Assembly (NCBI RefSeq): GCF_027941955.1 | Contig: NZ_CP115960.1 | Location: 434,001 to 498,000 of the forward strand | From: Sphingomonas sp. 7/4-4 | GTDB lineage: Bacteria; Pseudomonadota; Alphaproteobacteria; Sphingomonadales; Sphingomonadaceae | Length of the DNA: 64,000 nt | Direction of reading: 5' to 3' | Shown here: positions 41,502 to 50,273 of the stretch, piece by piece | Layout: every line of letters starts with the position of its first letter | Numbering within the stretch: the first letter of the stretch is position 1 | Made by a program: the position numbers and the translations under genes | Notes under the pieces: generated by a model | The model's input: only the letters and a program-made list of their open reading frames with translations | Told to the model about the DNA's origin: nothing | Database searches by the model: none

Positions 41502-42458
41502 TTACCAGAAGATATCGTAGATCGTGTCGACCACTTCGCCGGTGTAGATGTCGACGAGCAGCGCATCGTTGTAATAGCGCACCCAGCGATAGGGGCCGTC
41601 GACCTCGGGCAGGCGATAATAGAACGGATCGTTGATCCAGTAGTTCGACGAGAACAGGATCGAATCCAGCGTGAAGCCGATCCCGAACCGCCGATATCCA
41701 TATCCCCAGCCGCTCGGCGCGTAATAGCGCGGCAGGCGATAGATGTTGCGGTTGCTGCTGCGATAGCCGCGCCAGTCGTAGCGGCGGTCGTTGCGCCAGC
41801 GGTTGTTCCAGCTCCCGCGGTTGCGGTCGTTGTTCCAGCCGCGGTTGCTGTCGTAGCGATTGCGGTCGCCGCTCCAGTTGCGCGTCCGGTCGCGATCGTT
41901 CCAGTCGCGATTGCCCCGGTCGTACCGGCTGCGGTCGCGATTGCCGTCGTTCCAGCGGGTGCGATCGCCGTCCCGGTTGCGGTCGTTCCAGCGGCTGCGG
42001 TCGCCGTCGCGGACCTGCTGCTGGCGCTGTTGGTCGAACTGCCGCTGCCGATCCGCATCCTGACGACGCGTGCCGCCGTTCCACTGGCTGCGGTTGCCGG
42101 TCCATTGGCTGCGGTCGCCACTGTTGTTCCACCGGCTGCGGTCACCACGGTCGCCGCCCCAGCGCTCGCGCTGCTGCTGGACCGCCTGCGGTGCCTGCTG
42201 CGGCTGCGCCTGTTGCTGCGGACGGTTCCAGCCGCGCTGACGCTCGCCGCCGCCGCTCCATTGGCGCTGCGGCTGGGCCTGCGGCGTCTGCTCGCGCTGC
42301 TGCTGACGCCATTCGCCGCGGTTCTGGCGAACCTCGGACTGGCCGCTGTTATTTGCCGAACGGTCACGGCCGCCCCAGCGCCCCCGGTCCTGCGCAAGCG
42401 CCGCCGGCGGGACCAGAGCCGTTGCGGCGATGATCACCGCTAGCAAGGTCTTCTTCAT
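41502..42458 (-). CDS. RcnB-like exported protein with Arg/Asp/Asn/Trp-rich low-complexity region
   Basis: 318 residues. Signal peptide KKTLLAVIIAATALVPPAALAQ, then about 200 residues of low-complexity sequence: a Gln-rich part and about ten imperfect copies of a DRxRW/YND-type unit (GDRSRWNDRNRD, DRTRWNDGN, NRDRSRYDRG). The C-terminal 90 residues (YGYRRFGIGFTLDSILF, YRWVRYYNDALLVDIYTGEVVDTIYDIFW) match the RcnB/YohN-type domain. RcnB is periplasmic in nickel/cobalt homeostasis; whether that holds here is unknown. The charged repeats could bind anionic polymers or metals. Confidence 0.8.
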   Translation of the reverse strand: MKKTLLAVIIAATALVPPAALAQDRGRWGGRDRSANNSGQSEVRQNRGEWRQQQREQTPQAQPQRQWSGGGERQRGWNRPQQQAQPQQAPQAVQQQRERWGGDRGDRSRWNNSGDRSQWTGNRSQWNGGTRRQDADRQRQFDQQRQQQVRDGDRSRWNDRNRDGDRTRWNDGNRDRSRYDRGNRDWNDRDRTRNWSGDRNRYDSNRGWNNDRNRGSWNNRWRNDRRYDWRGYRSSNRNIYRLPRYYAPSGWGYGYRRFGIGFTLDSILFSSNYWINDPFYYRLPEVDGPYRWVRYYNDALLVDIYTGEVVDTIYDIFW

Positions 42459-42577
42459 CTCAACTGTCTCCGTCGAGACCGGCAAGGGGCCGGGCTACAT
42501 CGTAGGACTGGATTAGGCTTCGTCGCATGAGCGGTTGCTGAATTGCGGCGAAAGGTGATTGAAAGAATTGCGAAAGA

Positions 42578-43081
42578 CTATTCGGGCGCGGGCGCCTCCG
42601 GTTCGGGCCCGGCGGCCAGTGGCGCATCGCCGCGCGCCAGTCGGGCAGCGTCGGTGATCACGCCGATCAGCCGCGGATAGATGCCGCACCGGCAGATGTT
42701 GGGGATCGCACCCTTGATGTCCTCCTCGCTCGGGTTGCGATTGTTGCGCAGCAACACGGACGCGGCCATCACCACGCCGGGGATGCAATAGCCGCACTGG
42801 ACCACGTTGGTCGCGAGCAGCGCCTGCTGGACGGGATGGCTGCGATCCTTCGAAAGCCCCTCGATCGTCGTGACGAAGGTCCCTTCGAGCGCGCCGATCG
42901 TTTCCTGACAGGCGAGCCGCAGTCCTCCATCGACGTCCACCGCGCAGGCGCCGCAATCGCCGGTGCCGCAGCCATATTTGGTGCCGGTCAGGTTGGAGGC
43001 ATCGCGCAAGGCCCAGAGCAGGGGCGTGCGCGGGTCCATCTTGTACTCGACCGGCTGGTTGTTGACGGTGAAGCGAGTCAT
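42578..43081 (-). CDS. [2Fe-2S] small subunit of a xanthine-oxidase-family molybdoenzyme
   Basis: 167 residues with both cluster motifs complete: plant-ferredoxin-type YGCGTGDCGAC and C (RLAC), then QCGYCIPG and CRCGIYPR. Closest by pattern to isoquinoline-1-oxidoreductase / aldehyde oxidase alpha subunits. Such proteins work with a large molybdopterin subunit, normally the next gene. Here the downstream gene is the RcnB-like one, so the partner must be elsewhere or lost. Confidence 0.88.
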   Translation of the reverse strand: MTRFTVNNQPVEYKMDPRTPLLWALRDASNLTGTKYGCGTGDCGACAVDVDGGLRLACQETIGALEGTFVTTIEGLSKDRSHPVQQALLATNVVQCGYCIPGVVMAASVLLRNNRNPSEEDIKGAIPNICRCGIYPRLIGVITDAARLARGDAPLAAGPEPEAPAPE

Positions 43082-43272
43082 GGCCGGGGTGTAGCCGGAA
43101 ACGCGATGTTTCCGAAACCGGCATTGTCGCGGCTCGCTGTCCCACCGATGTTGGATTCGCCGGGCTTAACTTCACACTTTGCCCGCGCTTTGTGAACAAA
43201 AGTTGCGCGTTGATGGAATCTTGTTTCGTGCTTCGGTTTTTGGCTCGCGATGGAGTCGGGCACGCCATCTGA

Positions 43273-43287
43273 GAACAATAGCAGAAC
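43273..43287 (-). promoter_or_regulatory. Second LexA-box-like sequence
   Basis: GAAC-AATAGCA-GAAC is an exact GTTC-N7-GTTC on the minus strand, ending 21 bases before the extradiol dioxygenase ATG. About one such match is expected by chance in a window of this size and composition, so the link to SOS control is weak. Confidence 0.3.
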
Positions 43288-43308
43288 ATCGTCTTGTAGG
43301 ACAGCATT

Positions 43309-44112
43309 ATGACGACCTTGCCGACCTTCTTCATCCCGCATGGCGGTGGACCCTGTTTCTTCATGGACCCGGACGGCGGCCCCGCCGATCCCATGTGGCA
43401 GTCGATGCAGGCCTATCTCGCGGGGCTGATCGACAGCTTGCCCGAGCGGCCGAAAGCGATCCTGCTGGTGTCGGGACATTGGGAGGAGGATCGGGTCACG
43501 GTCCACAGCGGTGACGGGCAGCCATTATTGTTCGACTATTACGGGTTCCCCGAGCACACCTATCGCCTGCGCTGGGACGCGCCCGGCGCGCCGGAGGTGG
43601 CGGCGCGGACAAAGGCTTTGCTCGAAGGCGCCGGCTTTCCGGTCGGCGAGGAGCGTGAACGCGGCTGGGACCACGGTGTGTTCATCCCGATGATGGTCGC
43701 CGTCCCGGGCGCCGACATTCCGCTCGTCCAGCTTTCGCTGCGCAAGGACCTCGACCCGGCGGCGCACATCGCAATCGGCCGTGCACTGGCCCCGCTGCGC
43801 GACGAAGGCGTGCTGATCCTGGGCAGCGGCATGAGCTTCCACAATCTGCGCGCCCGCGGGCCGCAGGTGACGCCGGTGGCGGACGAATGGGATGCAGCGC
43901 TGGTCGACGCGGTGACCGATCCGGATCCGGTACGGCGGGCGGAGCGCGTGGCGGCGTGGGATGAACTGCCGCACGCCCATTTCGCCCATCCCCGCGAGGA
44001 GCATCTCCTGCCGCTGATGGTCGCACTGGGCGCGGGCGCGGACGGGCCGGCGGTGGCCGATTACCGCGATCACGTGATGGGCTGGGCGGTTTCGGGGTTC
44101 CGGTTCGGGTAG
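43309..44112 (+). CDS. Class III extradiol ring-cleavage dioxygenase (DODA-type)
   Basis: LigB-superfamily enzyme of 267 residues related to plant 4,5-DOPA dioxygenase and bacterial YgiD. Metal ligands: His in FFIPHGGGP, His in VSGHWEE and His in GSGMSFHNL; Asp-His pair in RGWDHGVFIP. Fe(II) or Zn(II) enzyme opening catechol rings; the physiological substrate is unknown. Preceded by a LexA-like sequence and followed at once by a hairpin repeat. Confidence 0.9.
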   Translation: MTTLPTFFIPHGGGPCFFMDPDGGPADPMWQSMQAYLAGLIDSLPERPKAILLVSGHWEEDRVTVHSGDGQPLLFDYYGFPEHTYRLRWDAPGAPEVAARTKALLEGAGFPVGEERERGWDHGVFIPMMVAVPGADIPLVQLSLRKDLDPAAHIAIGRALAPLRDEGVLILGSGMSFHNLRARGPQVTPVADEWDAALVDAVTDPDPVRRAERVAAWDELPHAHFAHPREEHLLPLMVALGAGADGPAVADYRDHVMGWAVSGFRFG

Positions 44113-44121
44113 TTGTCGGTG

Positions 44122-44524
44122 CTAGCAATCCTCCCCCGGAGGGGAGGGGACCGCCGTAGGCGGTGGAGGGGTAGTCTCCGCGAGCATTTTCGACGATTTG
44201 ACGAACCACAGCTTCAAGATCGTTCAACACCGCTGTCGCGGGGATACGAAGCACTTGCACACCTTGCGTTCGGAGCCACGCGTCGCGATTCGCATCATGT
44301 TCAGGAGCATTACCTCGGCCGTGCGCCTCTCCGTCCACTTCGATGGCAATGCGGTGCTCAGCGCAAAAGAAGTCCAGCACGTAGCCGCCTGCCGGATGCT
44401 GCTTTCGAAACTTTAAACCACCGGGACGCTTCCTCAGCTGAATCCACAGCAGCACCTCGGGCAGACTCAACTGCCTGCGAAGCTCCCTGGCGCGCTTTTG
44501 GGTTCGTTTCGGGCCGTGCAGCAT
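44122..44524 (-). CDS. DUF559 (Vsr-like endonuclease fold) protein
   Basis: Small PD-(D/E)xK-type nuclease-fold protein. Visible: RARELRRQLSLPEVLLWIQLR, GLKFRKQHPAGGYVLDFFCAEHRIAIEVDGEAHG with the catalytic-type Asp and Glu-Val-Asp, then WLRTQGVQVLRIPATAVL. The domain is about 115 residues. The frame then reads through the left hairpin repeat and, as sequenced, stays open antisense to the dioxygenase down to 43682. One G fewer in the five-G run at 44137-44144 (four, as in the right-hand copy) would end it at the TAG 44122-44124. It lies between inverted copies of one repeat (44127 and 44530). Confidence 0.75.
44127..44176. repeat. Hairpin-doublet repeat, left copy flanking DUF559
   Basis: Two hairpins: CTCCCC-CGGA-GGGGAG (44131-44146) and ACCGCC-GTA-GGCGGT (44150-44164), then GGAGGGGTAGTC. 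Inverted relative to the copy at 44530-44579. The stem of the second hairpin differs at paired positions between copies (GCC/GGC here, AGC/GCT there), keeping base pairing. Confidence 0.85.
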
Positions 44525-44529
44525 GCGGC

Positions 44530-44579
44530 GACTACCCCTCCACCAGCTTCGCTGGTCCCCTCCCCTCCGGGGAGGATTA
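44530..44579. repeat. Hairpin-doublet repeat, right copy flanking DUF559
   Basis: GACTACCCCTCC, then ACCAGC-TTC-GCTGGT (44542-44556) and CTCCCC-TCC-GGGGAG (44560-44574). It is the reverse complement arrangement of the copy at 44127-44176 and abuts the aldolase stop codon. Together the copies form inverted repeats around the DUF559 gene. Confidence 0.85.
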
Positions 44580-45353
44580 TCACTCCCGCCAGCTCCGATC
44601 GATCCGATCCACCAGCCGCACCATCGCGGCGAAGTCCGCAGCGCCCGGGCCGCCGGGGACTTGGGCCATGTGGAGGTCGCGCTGGTGGACCGCGACGACA
44701 TCGTCGGACACCATCAGCGGCTCGCCCATTGACAGGGTCGCCACCTGGATCTCGCAGGCGCGCTGGAGCGACCAGTGCTTGATGAATGCCTCGGGCAAGG
44801 TGCGACCCATCACGAGGATGCCGTGGTTGCGCAGCAGCATCACGCGCTTGTCGCCGAGATTGGCGAGCAGCCGCTCGCCTTCCTCGTCGCGCACCGTCAC
44901 GCCTTCGAAATCGTGATAGGCGATCTGCCCGGCGAAGTTGCACGCGTAGAAATTGACGGGGCGCAGGCCGCCTTCGACGCTGCTCACTGCCATCCCGGCT
45001 GTTGTATGCGTGTGCATGATGCAATGCGCGTCGGGGAGATGGCGATGGAACAATGCGTGCTGGACGAAGCCCGCCCGGTTCACCGGATAGGGAGAGTCGC
45101 CGAGCTTGTTGCCAAGGATGTCGATCTTGACGAGGTTCGACGCCTTCACTTCGCTGAAGTGCAGCCCGAACGGATTGATCAGGAACGCGCCTTCGTCGCC
45201 CGGCAGCTTCACGGTGATGTGGTTGTAGATCATCTCGGACCAGCTGAGCATGTCGAACACGCGGTAGCAGGCGGCGAGCTGCTGGCGCGCCTCCCATTCG
45301 GCATCGCTGACGCCAAGGGGGTTGCCGGCGTCTTGCTGAAGCGCAGTGGCCAT
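44580..45353 (-). CDS. Class II aldolase/adducin family protein
   Basis: 257 residues of the FucA/RhaD/AraD superfamily. Zinc ligands HTHT (CIMHTHTTAG) and the later His in LLRNHGILVMG; N-terminal NHITVKLPGDEG and the Glu in this region fit. Members without sugar specificity are often named adducin-like; neither substrate nor partner genes identify it here. ATG at 45353 has GGAGAGG nine bases upstream; an upstream in-frame ATG at 45386 is less likely. Confidence 0.88.
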   Translation of the reverse strand: MATALQQDAGNPLGVSDAEWEARQQLAACYRVFDMLSWSEMIYNHITVKLPGDEGAFLINPFGLHFSEVKASNLVKIDILGNKLGDSPYPVNRAGFVQHALFHRHLPDAHCIMHTHTTAGMAVSSVEGGLRPVNFYACNFAGQIAYHDFEGVTVRDEEGERLLANLGDKRVMLLRNHGILVMGRTLPEAFIKHWSLQRACEIQVATLSMGEPLMVSDDVVAVHQRDLHMAQVPGGPGAADFAAMVRLVDRIDRSWRE

Positions 45354-45497
45354 CGATCCTCTCCTATTTTGGTTGCAATATGCCACGCATGTGCGGGCGC
45401 GGGCAACCGCCGTGCGTGCCCGTCCGTTGAGATTCCATCCGGATCAAAATCGCTGCGAGTGCGTTACGCGTTCGCAACGACTGAGGGGATCTGCCGA

Positions 45498-46429
45498 ATG
45501 CGAGGAGTAAAATTGCGCCAGGGTGTCACTCTGGCAGGATTGTTCGTGCTGGGCGCGTGCGGCGGCTCCGGCGCGGGAAGCGGCGGGAACGGATCGACGG
45601 AGGCAGTGGCGACTTCGCCCGCCACCGCGGCCAAATTGAGCGCCTATACCGAGGCGTATAACGCGTTGCTCGAAACCTATGGGCTGCCGGCGACGGCGAA
45701 GACCTACAAGGAGGCTCGCGTGGCCAGCCAGTCGCCGAGCGAGACCATTACGATCAGCGATGGCCACATCGAATACGAGGCGGCCAAGCTCAAGGCGGCG
45801 CGCGCGCTGCCCGGCGCGCTCGGCTCGCTCGATGCGGCGGCGGAGACGCTCGATACCGCGCTGCAAAAGGTGCTGGCACGGCTGAAGCCGCTTTATGCCT
45901 ATTACAACACCAAGGCGTATCGCGCGGACGGGCTCAAGCGCGGCAAGGCGGAAGACGCCCAGATGACTGCCGAATTCGATGCAGCGCTGAAGGCGATGGA
46001 CGATTTCAACGCCGCATTGACCAAGCAGCGCCGCGCCGGCGCCGACGCCGAGCTCTCCAGGCTCAAGCAGAGCGGCGACACCGTCGCCTACAACACCAAG
46101 CTGGCGATGCAGCAGGCCGAGGATATGGTGGGCCTGTTCGGCAAGCCCGAAGACCTCCGCGATCCGGCGGTTTTCGCCAAGGGGATGCGCTCGCCGCGTC
46201 GCTTGAGAAATTGCTGGCCGATCAGCAAAAGGCGATCGCGGACGCCAAGGCCAAGGCGAAGGAACCGATAGAGACGAGCCGGCTCGGCATCTCGGCGCTG
46301 GTGGTCGACATGCTCGGATCGATGATCGGCCAATATCGTGAGGTGAAGCAGTCGCATTCCGCCAACGACGCGGAGGCGATGGTCGATTCCTATAATCGTG
46401 CGGTGGGGCTGGCGAACGACATGCCTTGA
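45498..46429 (+). CDS. DUF3829-like lipoprotein, frameshifted
   Basis: About 310 residues. Lipoprotein signal: VTLAGLFVLGACGGSG with lipobox LGAC, then Gly/Ser linker. The body is helical and Ala/Lys-rich (YTEAYNALLETYG, LKAARALPGALGSLDAAAETL, IEYEAAKLK), typical of DUF3829, a family of unknown function. The frame breaks at GGGG (46181-46184); one more G gives AKGDALAASLEKLLADQQKAIADA and a normal C-terminus. Followed by a folded intergenic element. Confidence 0.78.
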
Positions 46430-46450
46430 GGGATGGGACACTCACCAATT

Positions 46451-46652
46451 CCCTCCCTGCAAGGGAGGGATGATCGGGTCGGCCATGCTCCCAGCATGGC
46501 CTGAACAGCGTGGGACGCTGTTCATCCGATCATGGGTGGGTGCGAGCCCGGCGAAGGCCGGGGAGCCCATCGAGTTGCAGGGAATGAAGAAAAGGCCGGG
46601 CATCGAGCCCGATCTTTTCTACCCACCCCGGCCCCTCCCTAAGAGGGAGGGG
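46451..46652. repeat. Composite multi-hairpin intergenic element (about 200 bp)
   Basis: A chain of perfect inverted repeats. It opens with CCCTCCC..GGGAGGG (46451-46469) and closes with CCCCTCCCT-AAG-AGGGAGGGG (46632-46652). Inside: branch A, stem ATGATCGG/CCGATCAT (46470-46477 with 46526-46533) enclosing GCCATGCT..AGCATGGC (46482-46500) and TGAACAGCG..CGCTGTTCA (46502-46524). Branch B, stem GGGTGGGT/ACCCACCC (46534-46541 with 46621-46628) enclosing CCCGGC..GCCGGG (46547-46562) and AGAAAAG..CTTTTCT (46588-46620) with an inner GGGC..GCCC. It fills the gap between two convergent genes. Confidence 0.85.
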
Positions 46653-46657
46653 AGAGG

Positions 46658-48069
46658 CTAGCGGAACGCATAGGGCACGACGCTGCGCCGGTCGGCGTCG
46701 ATCTCGATGACCGATCCGGCGGGCGGGAAGGCGCGCTGGTCGCAGTCCGTCCGCGGGCAGATGCGGCAGCTCGCGCCGATCGGTGTCGCAGCGCCGCCAG
46801 GACGCAGATCGTCGGCATAGACGAAGTCGGCCGCATGCGCCTCCTCGCAGCCGAGCGCCACGGCGTAGCGGCGGGCGGGGCGGGCATAGCTGCCCGACGG
46901 CTTGACCAGCCCCTTGGCCATCGAGACGTAGCGCGTGCCGTCGGGCATCTCCGCCAGCTGCACGAGGATGCGATCGGGGATCGCCACTGCCTCGTGCACC
47001 ACCCAGAGCGGACAGGCGCCGCCGAGCGCGGCGAACTGGAGCCGCGTCGCCGAGTGGCGCTTGGTGATGTTGCCCGCCATGTCGACGCGGCAGAAGAAGA
47101 AGGGCAGGCCCGCTGCGCCGGGGCGCTGGAGCGTCGAGAGGCGGTGGCACGCCTGCTCGAAGCTCACCCCGAAGCGTTGGCGGAGGCGATCGATGTCGTG
47201 GCGGACTTCGCGGGCGCGGGTGCGGAACTGGCCGTAGGGCATCAGCAGCGCGCCGGCGGCGTAATTGGCGAGGCCCACGCTGAGCAACTCGCGCGAGGCC
47301 TGGCTTGCGAGGCCGGCCTGTTCGACGACATGCCGCATCTCGTTGGCGAATTCGTAGCGGACGAGGCGGTGCGCGAGCAGGAAGGCGCGGCTCTCGGGGG
47401 CAAGCCGGAGTTGAGCGCGAGCGTGCGTTCGCGCTCGTCGAAGCGGCTGAGCTGGCTGCCGTCGCTGTCCTCGGCGATCACGCGGACGCCGTGCCAGCGG
47501 CGGAGGCGATCCTCGAGCGCCTGGCTCACCGAGCCTTCGAGCGTGTCGGCGAGCGCCTCGGCCGAGCGGTCGATCGCGTCGATGTAATTGCCTTCCGCCT
47601 GGAACCAGTCGCGGACTTCCTCCCAGGGGAGCGGCGCGGCGTCGCTCGAGCCCGTGTCGAAGCGATCGTCGAGCACGCGAAGTTGCTCCTGGCTACGGCG
47701 CCATGCCTCGTGCACCGCGACGAGACGGCGGGCGAGCAGGGGCTGCTGCTCGAGCCCGCGGCGGACGTCGGTTTCGCTCAAGGGATGCGCGGCGATGCTG
47801 GTGTCGGTGGCGGCATCGATCGTGCGGAGCAACGTCGAGGTTTCGGCTTCGGCGCCGATGTCGGCCGCTTCCATCGGGAACTCGCGGGCGAGCGCGAGCA
47901 GCACGACATCGGTGATCGGGCGGCCGTTATTCTCGATCTGCGAGAGATAGGGGACCGAAATGCCCAGCCGCGCCGCCATCGCCGCCTGGCTGAGCACGAG
48001 ACGGCGGCGCAGGTCGCGCAGACGGAAGCCTTCGAACAGGCGGCGGCGGGGGGGCCATGCCGCCACCAT
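46658..48069 (-). CDS. ScfR/PccR-type XRE-family regulator, frameshifted
   Basis: Short-chain-acyl-CoA-responsive regulator of about 470 residues. N-terminal Cro/C1 HTH ([33 protein letters not shown]), a central IrrE-like domain, and a C-terminal DUF2083 region with a Cys cluster (CRICPRTDC). The halves are in different frames; one C added to the run at 47396-47400 (plus-strand G run) gives [21 protein letters not shown]. It is divergent from pccB, the arrangement known for PccR control of propionyl-CoA carboxylase. The inducer is inferred, not shown. Confidence 0.85.
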
Positions 48070-48073
48070 ATTC

Positions 48074-48113
48074 TGCAAACCTGCCCGCCGCAACTTTGCA
48101 ACATTGCATTTGC
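48074..48113. promoter_or_regulatory. TTTGCA half-sites in the pccR-pccB intergenic region
   Basis: TGCAAA (48074-48079), TTTGCAA (48095-48101), TTGCA (48104-48108) and TTTGC (48109-48113) crowd a 94-base gap that is otherwise G+C-rich. As I recall, PccR of Rhodobacter binds TTTGCAAA-type sequences. These are the likely binding sites for the divergent regulator. Confidence 0.55.
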
Positions 48114-48162
48114 CTCCGCGCGTATGCCCTGTGCAGAAGGCGCCACCTCTCGGGAGCCTGCA

Positions 48163-49689
48163 ATGTCGTCGACGATCGAGGAACTGGAGCGCCGCCGCGC
48201 CGCAGCCCGCCTGGGCGGCGGGCAGAAGCGGATCGACGCGCAGCACGCCAAGGGCAAGCTCACTGCGCGCGAGCGCGTCGAGGTGCTGCTTGATCAGGGA
48301 TCGTTCGAGGAGCTCGATATGTATGTCGAGCACAACGCCGTGGATTTCGGCATGGCGGACCAGATCGTCCCCGGCGACGGCGTCGTCACCGGCAGCGGCA
48401 CGATCAACGGCCGCCTCGTCTTCGTGTTCAGCCAGGACTTCACGGTGTTCGGCGGCTCGCTCTCCGAGCGCCACGCGCAGAAGATCTGCAAGATCATGGA
48501 CATGGCGATGAAGGTCGGCGCGCCCGTCATCGGCCTCAACGACAGCGGCGGGGCGCGCATCCAGGAAGGCGTCGCCAGCCTTGCCGGCTATGCCGAGGTG
48601 TTCCAGCGCAACGTGCTGGCGAGCGGCGTGGTGCCGCAATTGAGCCTGATCATGGGCCCCTGCGCAGGCGGGGCCGTATATTCTCCCGCGATGACCGACT
48701 TCATCTTCATGGTGAAGGATTCGTCGTACATGTTCGTCACCGGCCCAGATGTAGTGAAGACCGTTACAAACGAGATCGTCACGCAGGAGGAACTGGGTGG
48801 AGCGGTGACGCATACCACGAAGTCGGGGGTCGCCGATGTGGCCTTCGATAACGACATCGAGGCGCTGCTCGCGGCCCGCGACTTCGTGGACTTCCTGCCC
48901 GCATCCAATCGGGAAAGCGTTCCCGAGCGGCCGTGCGACGATCCGTGGGATCGTATCGAGGAGAGCCTCGACACGCTGATCCCGCCCAGTGCCAACCAGC
49001 CCTATGACATGCACGAGTGCGTGCGGAAGGTGCTCGACGAAGGCGAGTTCTTCGAAATCCAGCCGACGCACGCCGCCAACATCCTGATCGGCTTCGGCCG
49101 GATCGAGGGGCGCACCGTCGGGGTGGTCGCCAACCAGCCGATGGTGCTGGCCGGGGTGCTCGACATCAATTCGTCGAAGAAGGCGGCGCGCTTCGTGCGC
49201 TTCTGCGACGCGTTCGACATCCCCATCCTGACCTTTGTCGACGTTCCCGGCTTCCTGCCGGGCGTCGGGCAGGAGCATAGTGGAATCATCAAGCACGGCG
49301 CGAAATTGCTCTTCGCTTATGCCGAGGCGACCGTCCCCAAGATCACCGTGATCACCCGCAAGGCCTATGGCGGCGCGTACGACGTGATGGCGTCGAAGCA
49401 CCTGCGCGGCGATCTCAACTATGCCTGGCCCACTGCCGAGATCGCGGTGATGGGCGCGAAAGGTGCGGTCGAGATCATCTTCCGGGGCAAGACGCCGGAG
49501 GAAATCGCCGAGCGGACCGCCGAATATGAGGCGCGCTTCGCCAATCCGTTCGTGGCGGCGAGCAAGGGCTTCATCGACGAAGTGATCCTGCCCCATTCCA
49601 CCCGCCGCCGGATCGCGCTGGGGCTACGCAAGCTCCGCAACAAGCAGCTTGAGAACCCGTGGAAGAAGCACGACAACATCCCGCTGTGA
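48163..49689 (+). CDS. pccB: Propionyl-CoA carboxylase beta chain
   Basis: Carboxyltransferase subunit of the biotin enzyme making methylmalonyl-CoA from propionyl-CoA. 508 residues in one frame: [32 protein letters not shown], oxyanion-hole [13 protein letters not shown] and the second [15 protein letters not shown] with [17 protein letters not shown] rather than acetyl-CoA carboxylase is supported by mce, mutase and pccA in the same operon. ATG at 48163 follows GGGAG. Confidence 0.95.
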   Translation: MSSTIEELERRRAAARLGGGQKRIDAQHAKGKLTARERVEVLLDQGSFEELDMYVEHNAVDFGMADQIVPGDGVVTGSGTINGRLVFVFSQDFTVFGGSLSERHAQKICKIMDMAMKVGAPVIGLNDSGGARIQEGVASLAGYAEVFQRNVLASGVVPQLSLIMGPCAGGAVYSPAMTDFIFMVKDSSYMFVTGPDVVKTVTNEIVTQEELGGAVTHTTKSGVADVAFDNDIEALLAARDFVDFLPASNRESVPERPCDDPWDRIEESLDTLIPPSANQPYDMHECVRKVLDEGEFFEIQPTHAANILIGFGRIEGRTVGVVANQPMVLAGVLDINSSKKAARFVRFCDAFDIPILTFVDVPGFLPGVGQEHSGIIKHGAKLLFAYAEATVPKITVITRKAYGGAYDVMASKHLRGDLNYAWPTAEIAVMGAKGAVEIIFRGKTPEEIAERTAEYEARFANPFVAASKGFIDEVILPHSTRRRIALGLRKLRNKQLENPWKKHDNIPL

Positions 49690-49729
49690 ACGGCGCCGCG
49701 GCGGTGGCCGACTGCATGCAAGGATAGAG

Positions 49730-50263
49730 ATGATCAGCTTCCTCTTCGCGCTGGCCTTCGGCGCCCAGACTGTCCCCGCGTCGGCTCCGGCAGCCGCTCC
49801 CGCCGCACCTGCGCCGGGCGTCTGGACGTTCCGCGAGAGCGCCGATCCGGCCCAGCCGAAAAGCTCGACCGCGACGGTGCGCGCTGCCGACGGTTCGCGG
49901 CTGCTGCTGCGCTGCGACACGGTCAACGTGCCGATCGTCTCGGTGCAATTCATGCCCAAGCCCGCCGTCGCGGCCGGTGATTCGCGGATCGTCACGCTGA
50001 CGCTCGACGAGGGCATGGCGGACATGACCTCGTGGCTGTTTCCCGGCAAGGGCGCCTATAACGGCGAAACTGCCGAAGTCTTCCTGATCGCCGAGGAGAT
50101 CGCCAAAGCGAAGAAGGTCCGTATCGGCTTCCCCGAAGGCGAGACCATGGTCGAGCGCGAGTTCACCGGCCCGGGCGGCGACGCGATGTTCCGCAAGGTC
50201 TACGCCACCTGCGGCATGCCTTATGCGATGCCGTCGGTCACGCCGGCGCCGAAGAAGCAATGA
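49730..50263 (+). CDS. Exported hypothetical protein in the propionyl-CoA operon
   Basis: 177 residues beginning with a short signal-like segment (ISFLFALAFGAQTVPASA) and an Ala/Pro-rich linker, then a beta-rich domain (GVWTFRESADP, LLLRCDTVNVPIVSVQF, YATCGMP). Two Cys could form a disulfide. No family recognised. It is 40 bases after pccB and 10 bases before the next small gene, so it belongs to the operon, but no role in propionate metabolism is apparent. Confidence 0.75.
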   Translation: MISFLFALAFGAQTVPASAPAAAPAAPAPGVWTFRESADPAQPKSSTATVRAADGSRLLLRCDTVNVPIVSVQFMPKPAVAAGDSRIVTLTLDEGMADMTSWLFPGKGAYNGETAEVFLIAEEIAKAKKVRIGFPEGETMVEREFTGPGGDAMFRKVYATCGMPYAMPSVTPAPKKQ

Positions 50264-50273
50264 GACGCGCGCA

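Noticed and set aside
41860..42443. Plus-strand frames opposite the RcnB-like gene, rich in Arg/Ser or Leu/Ala
   Set aside because: They are mirrors of the charged repeat and appear coding only because the repeat lacks stops on both strands.
43682..44121. C-terminal extension of the DUF559 frame, antisense to the extradiol dioxygenase
   Set aside because: The sequence after the nuclease domain is repeat-derived and Pro/Arg-rich. One base fewer in a G run gives a stop at 44122, matching the right-hand repeat copy.
46451..46652. tRNA-like cloverleaf gene
   Set aside because: The branched stems recall a cloverleaf, but no T-loop GTTCRA, D-loop or CCA-adjacent pattern fits.
47242..49596. Very long open frame antisense to pccB and continuing into the regulator frame
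   Set aside because: The pccB half is only the mirror of a strongly conserved gene in G+C-rich DNA. Only the part before 48069 encodes recognisable protein (the ScfR-type regulator).
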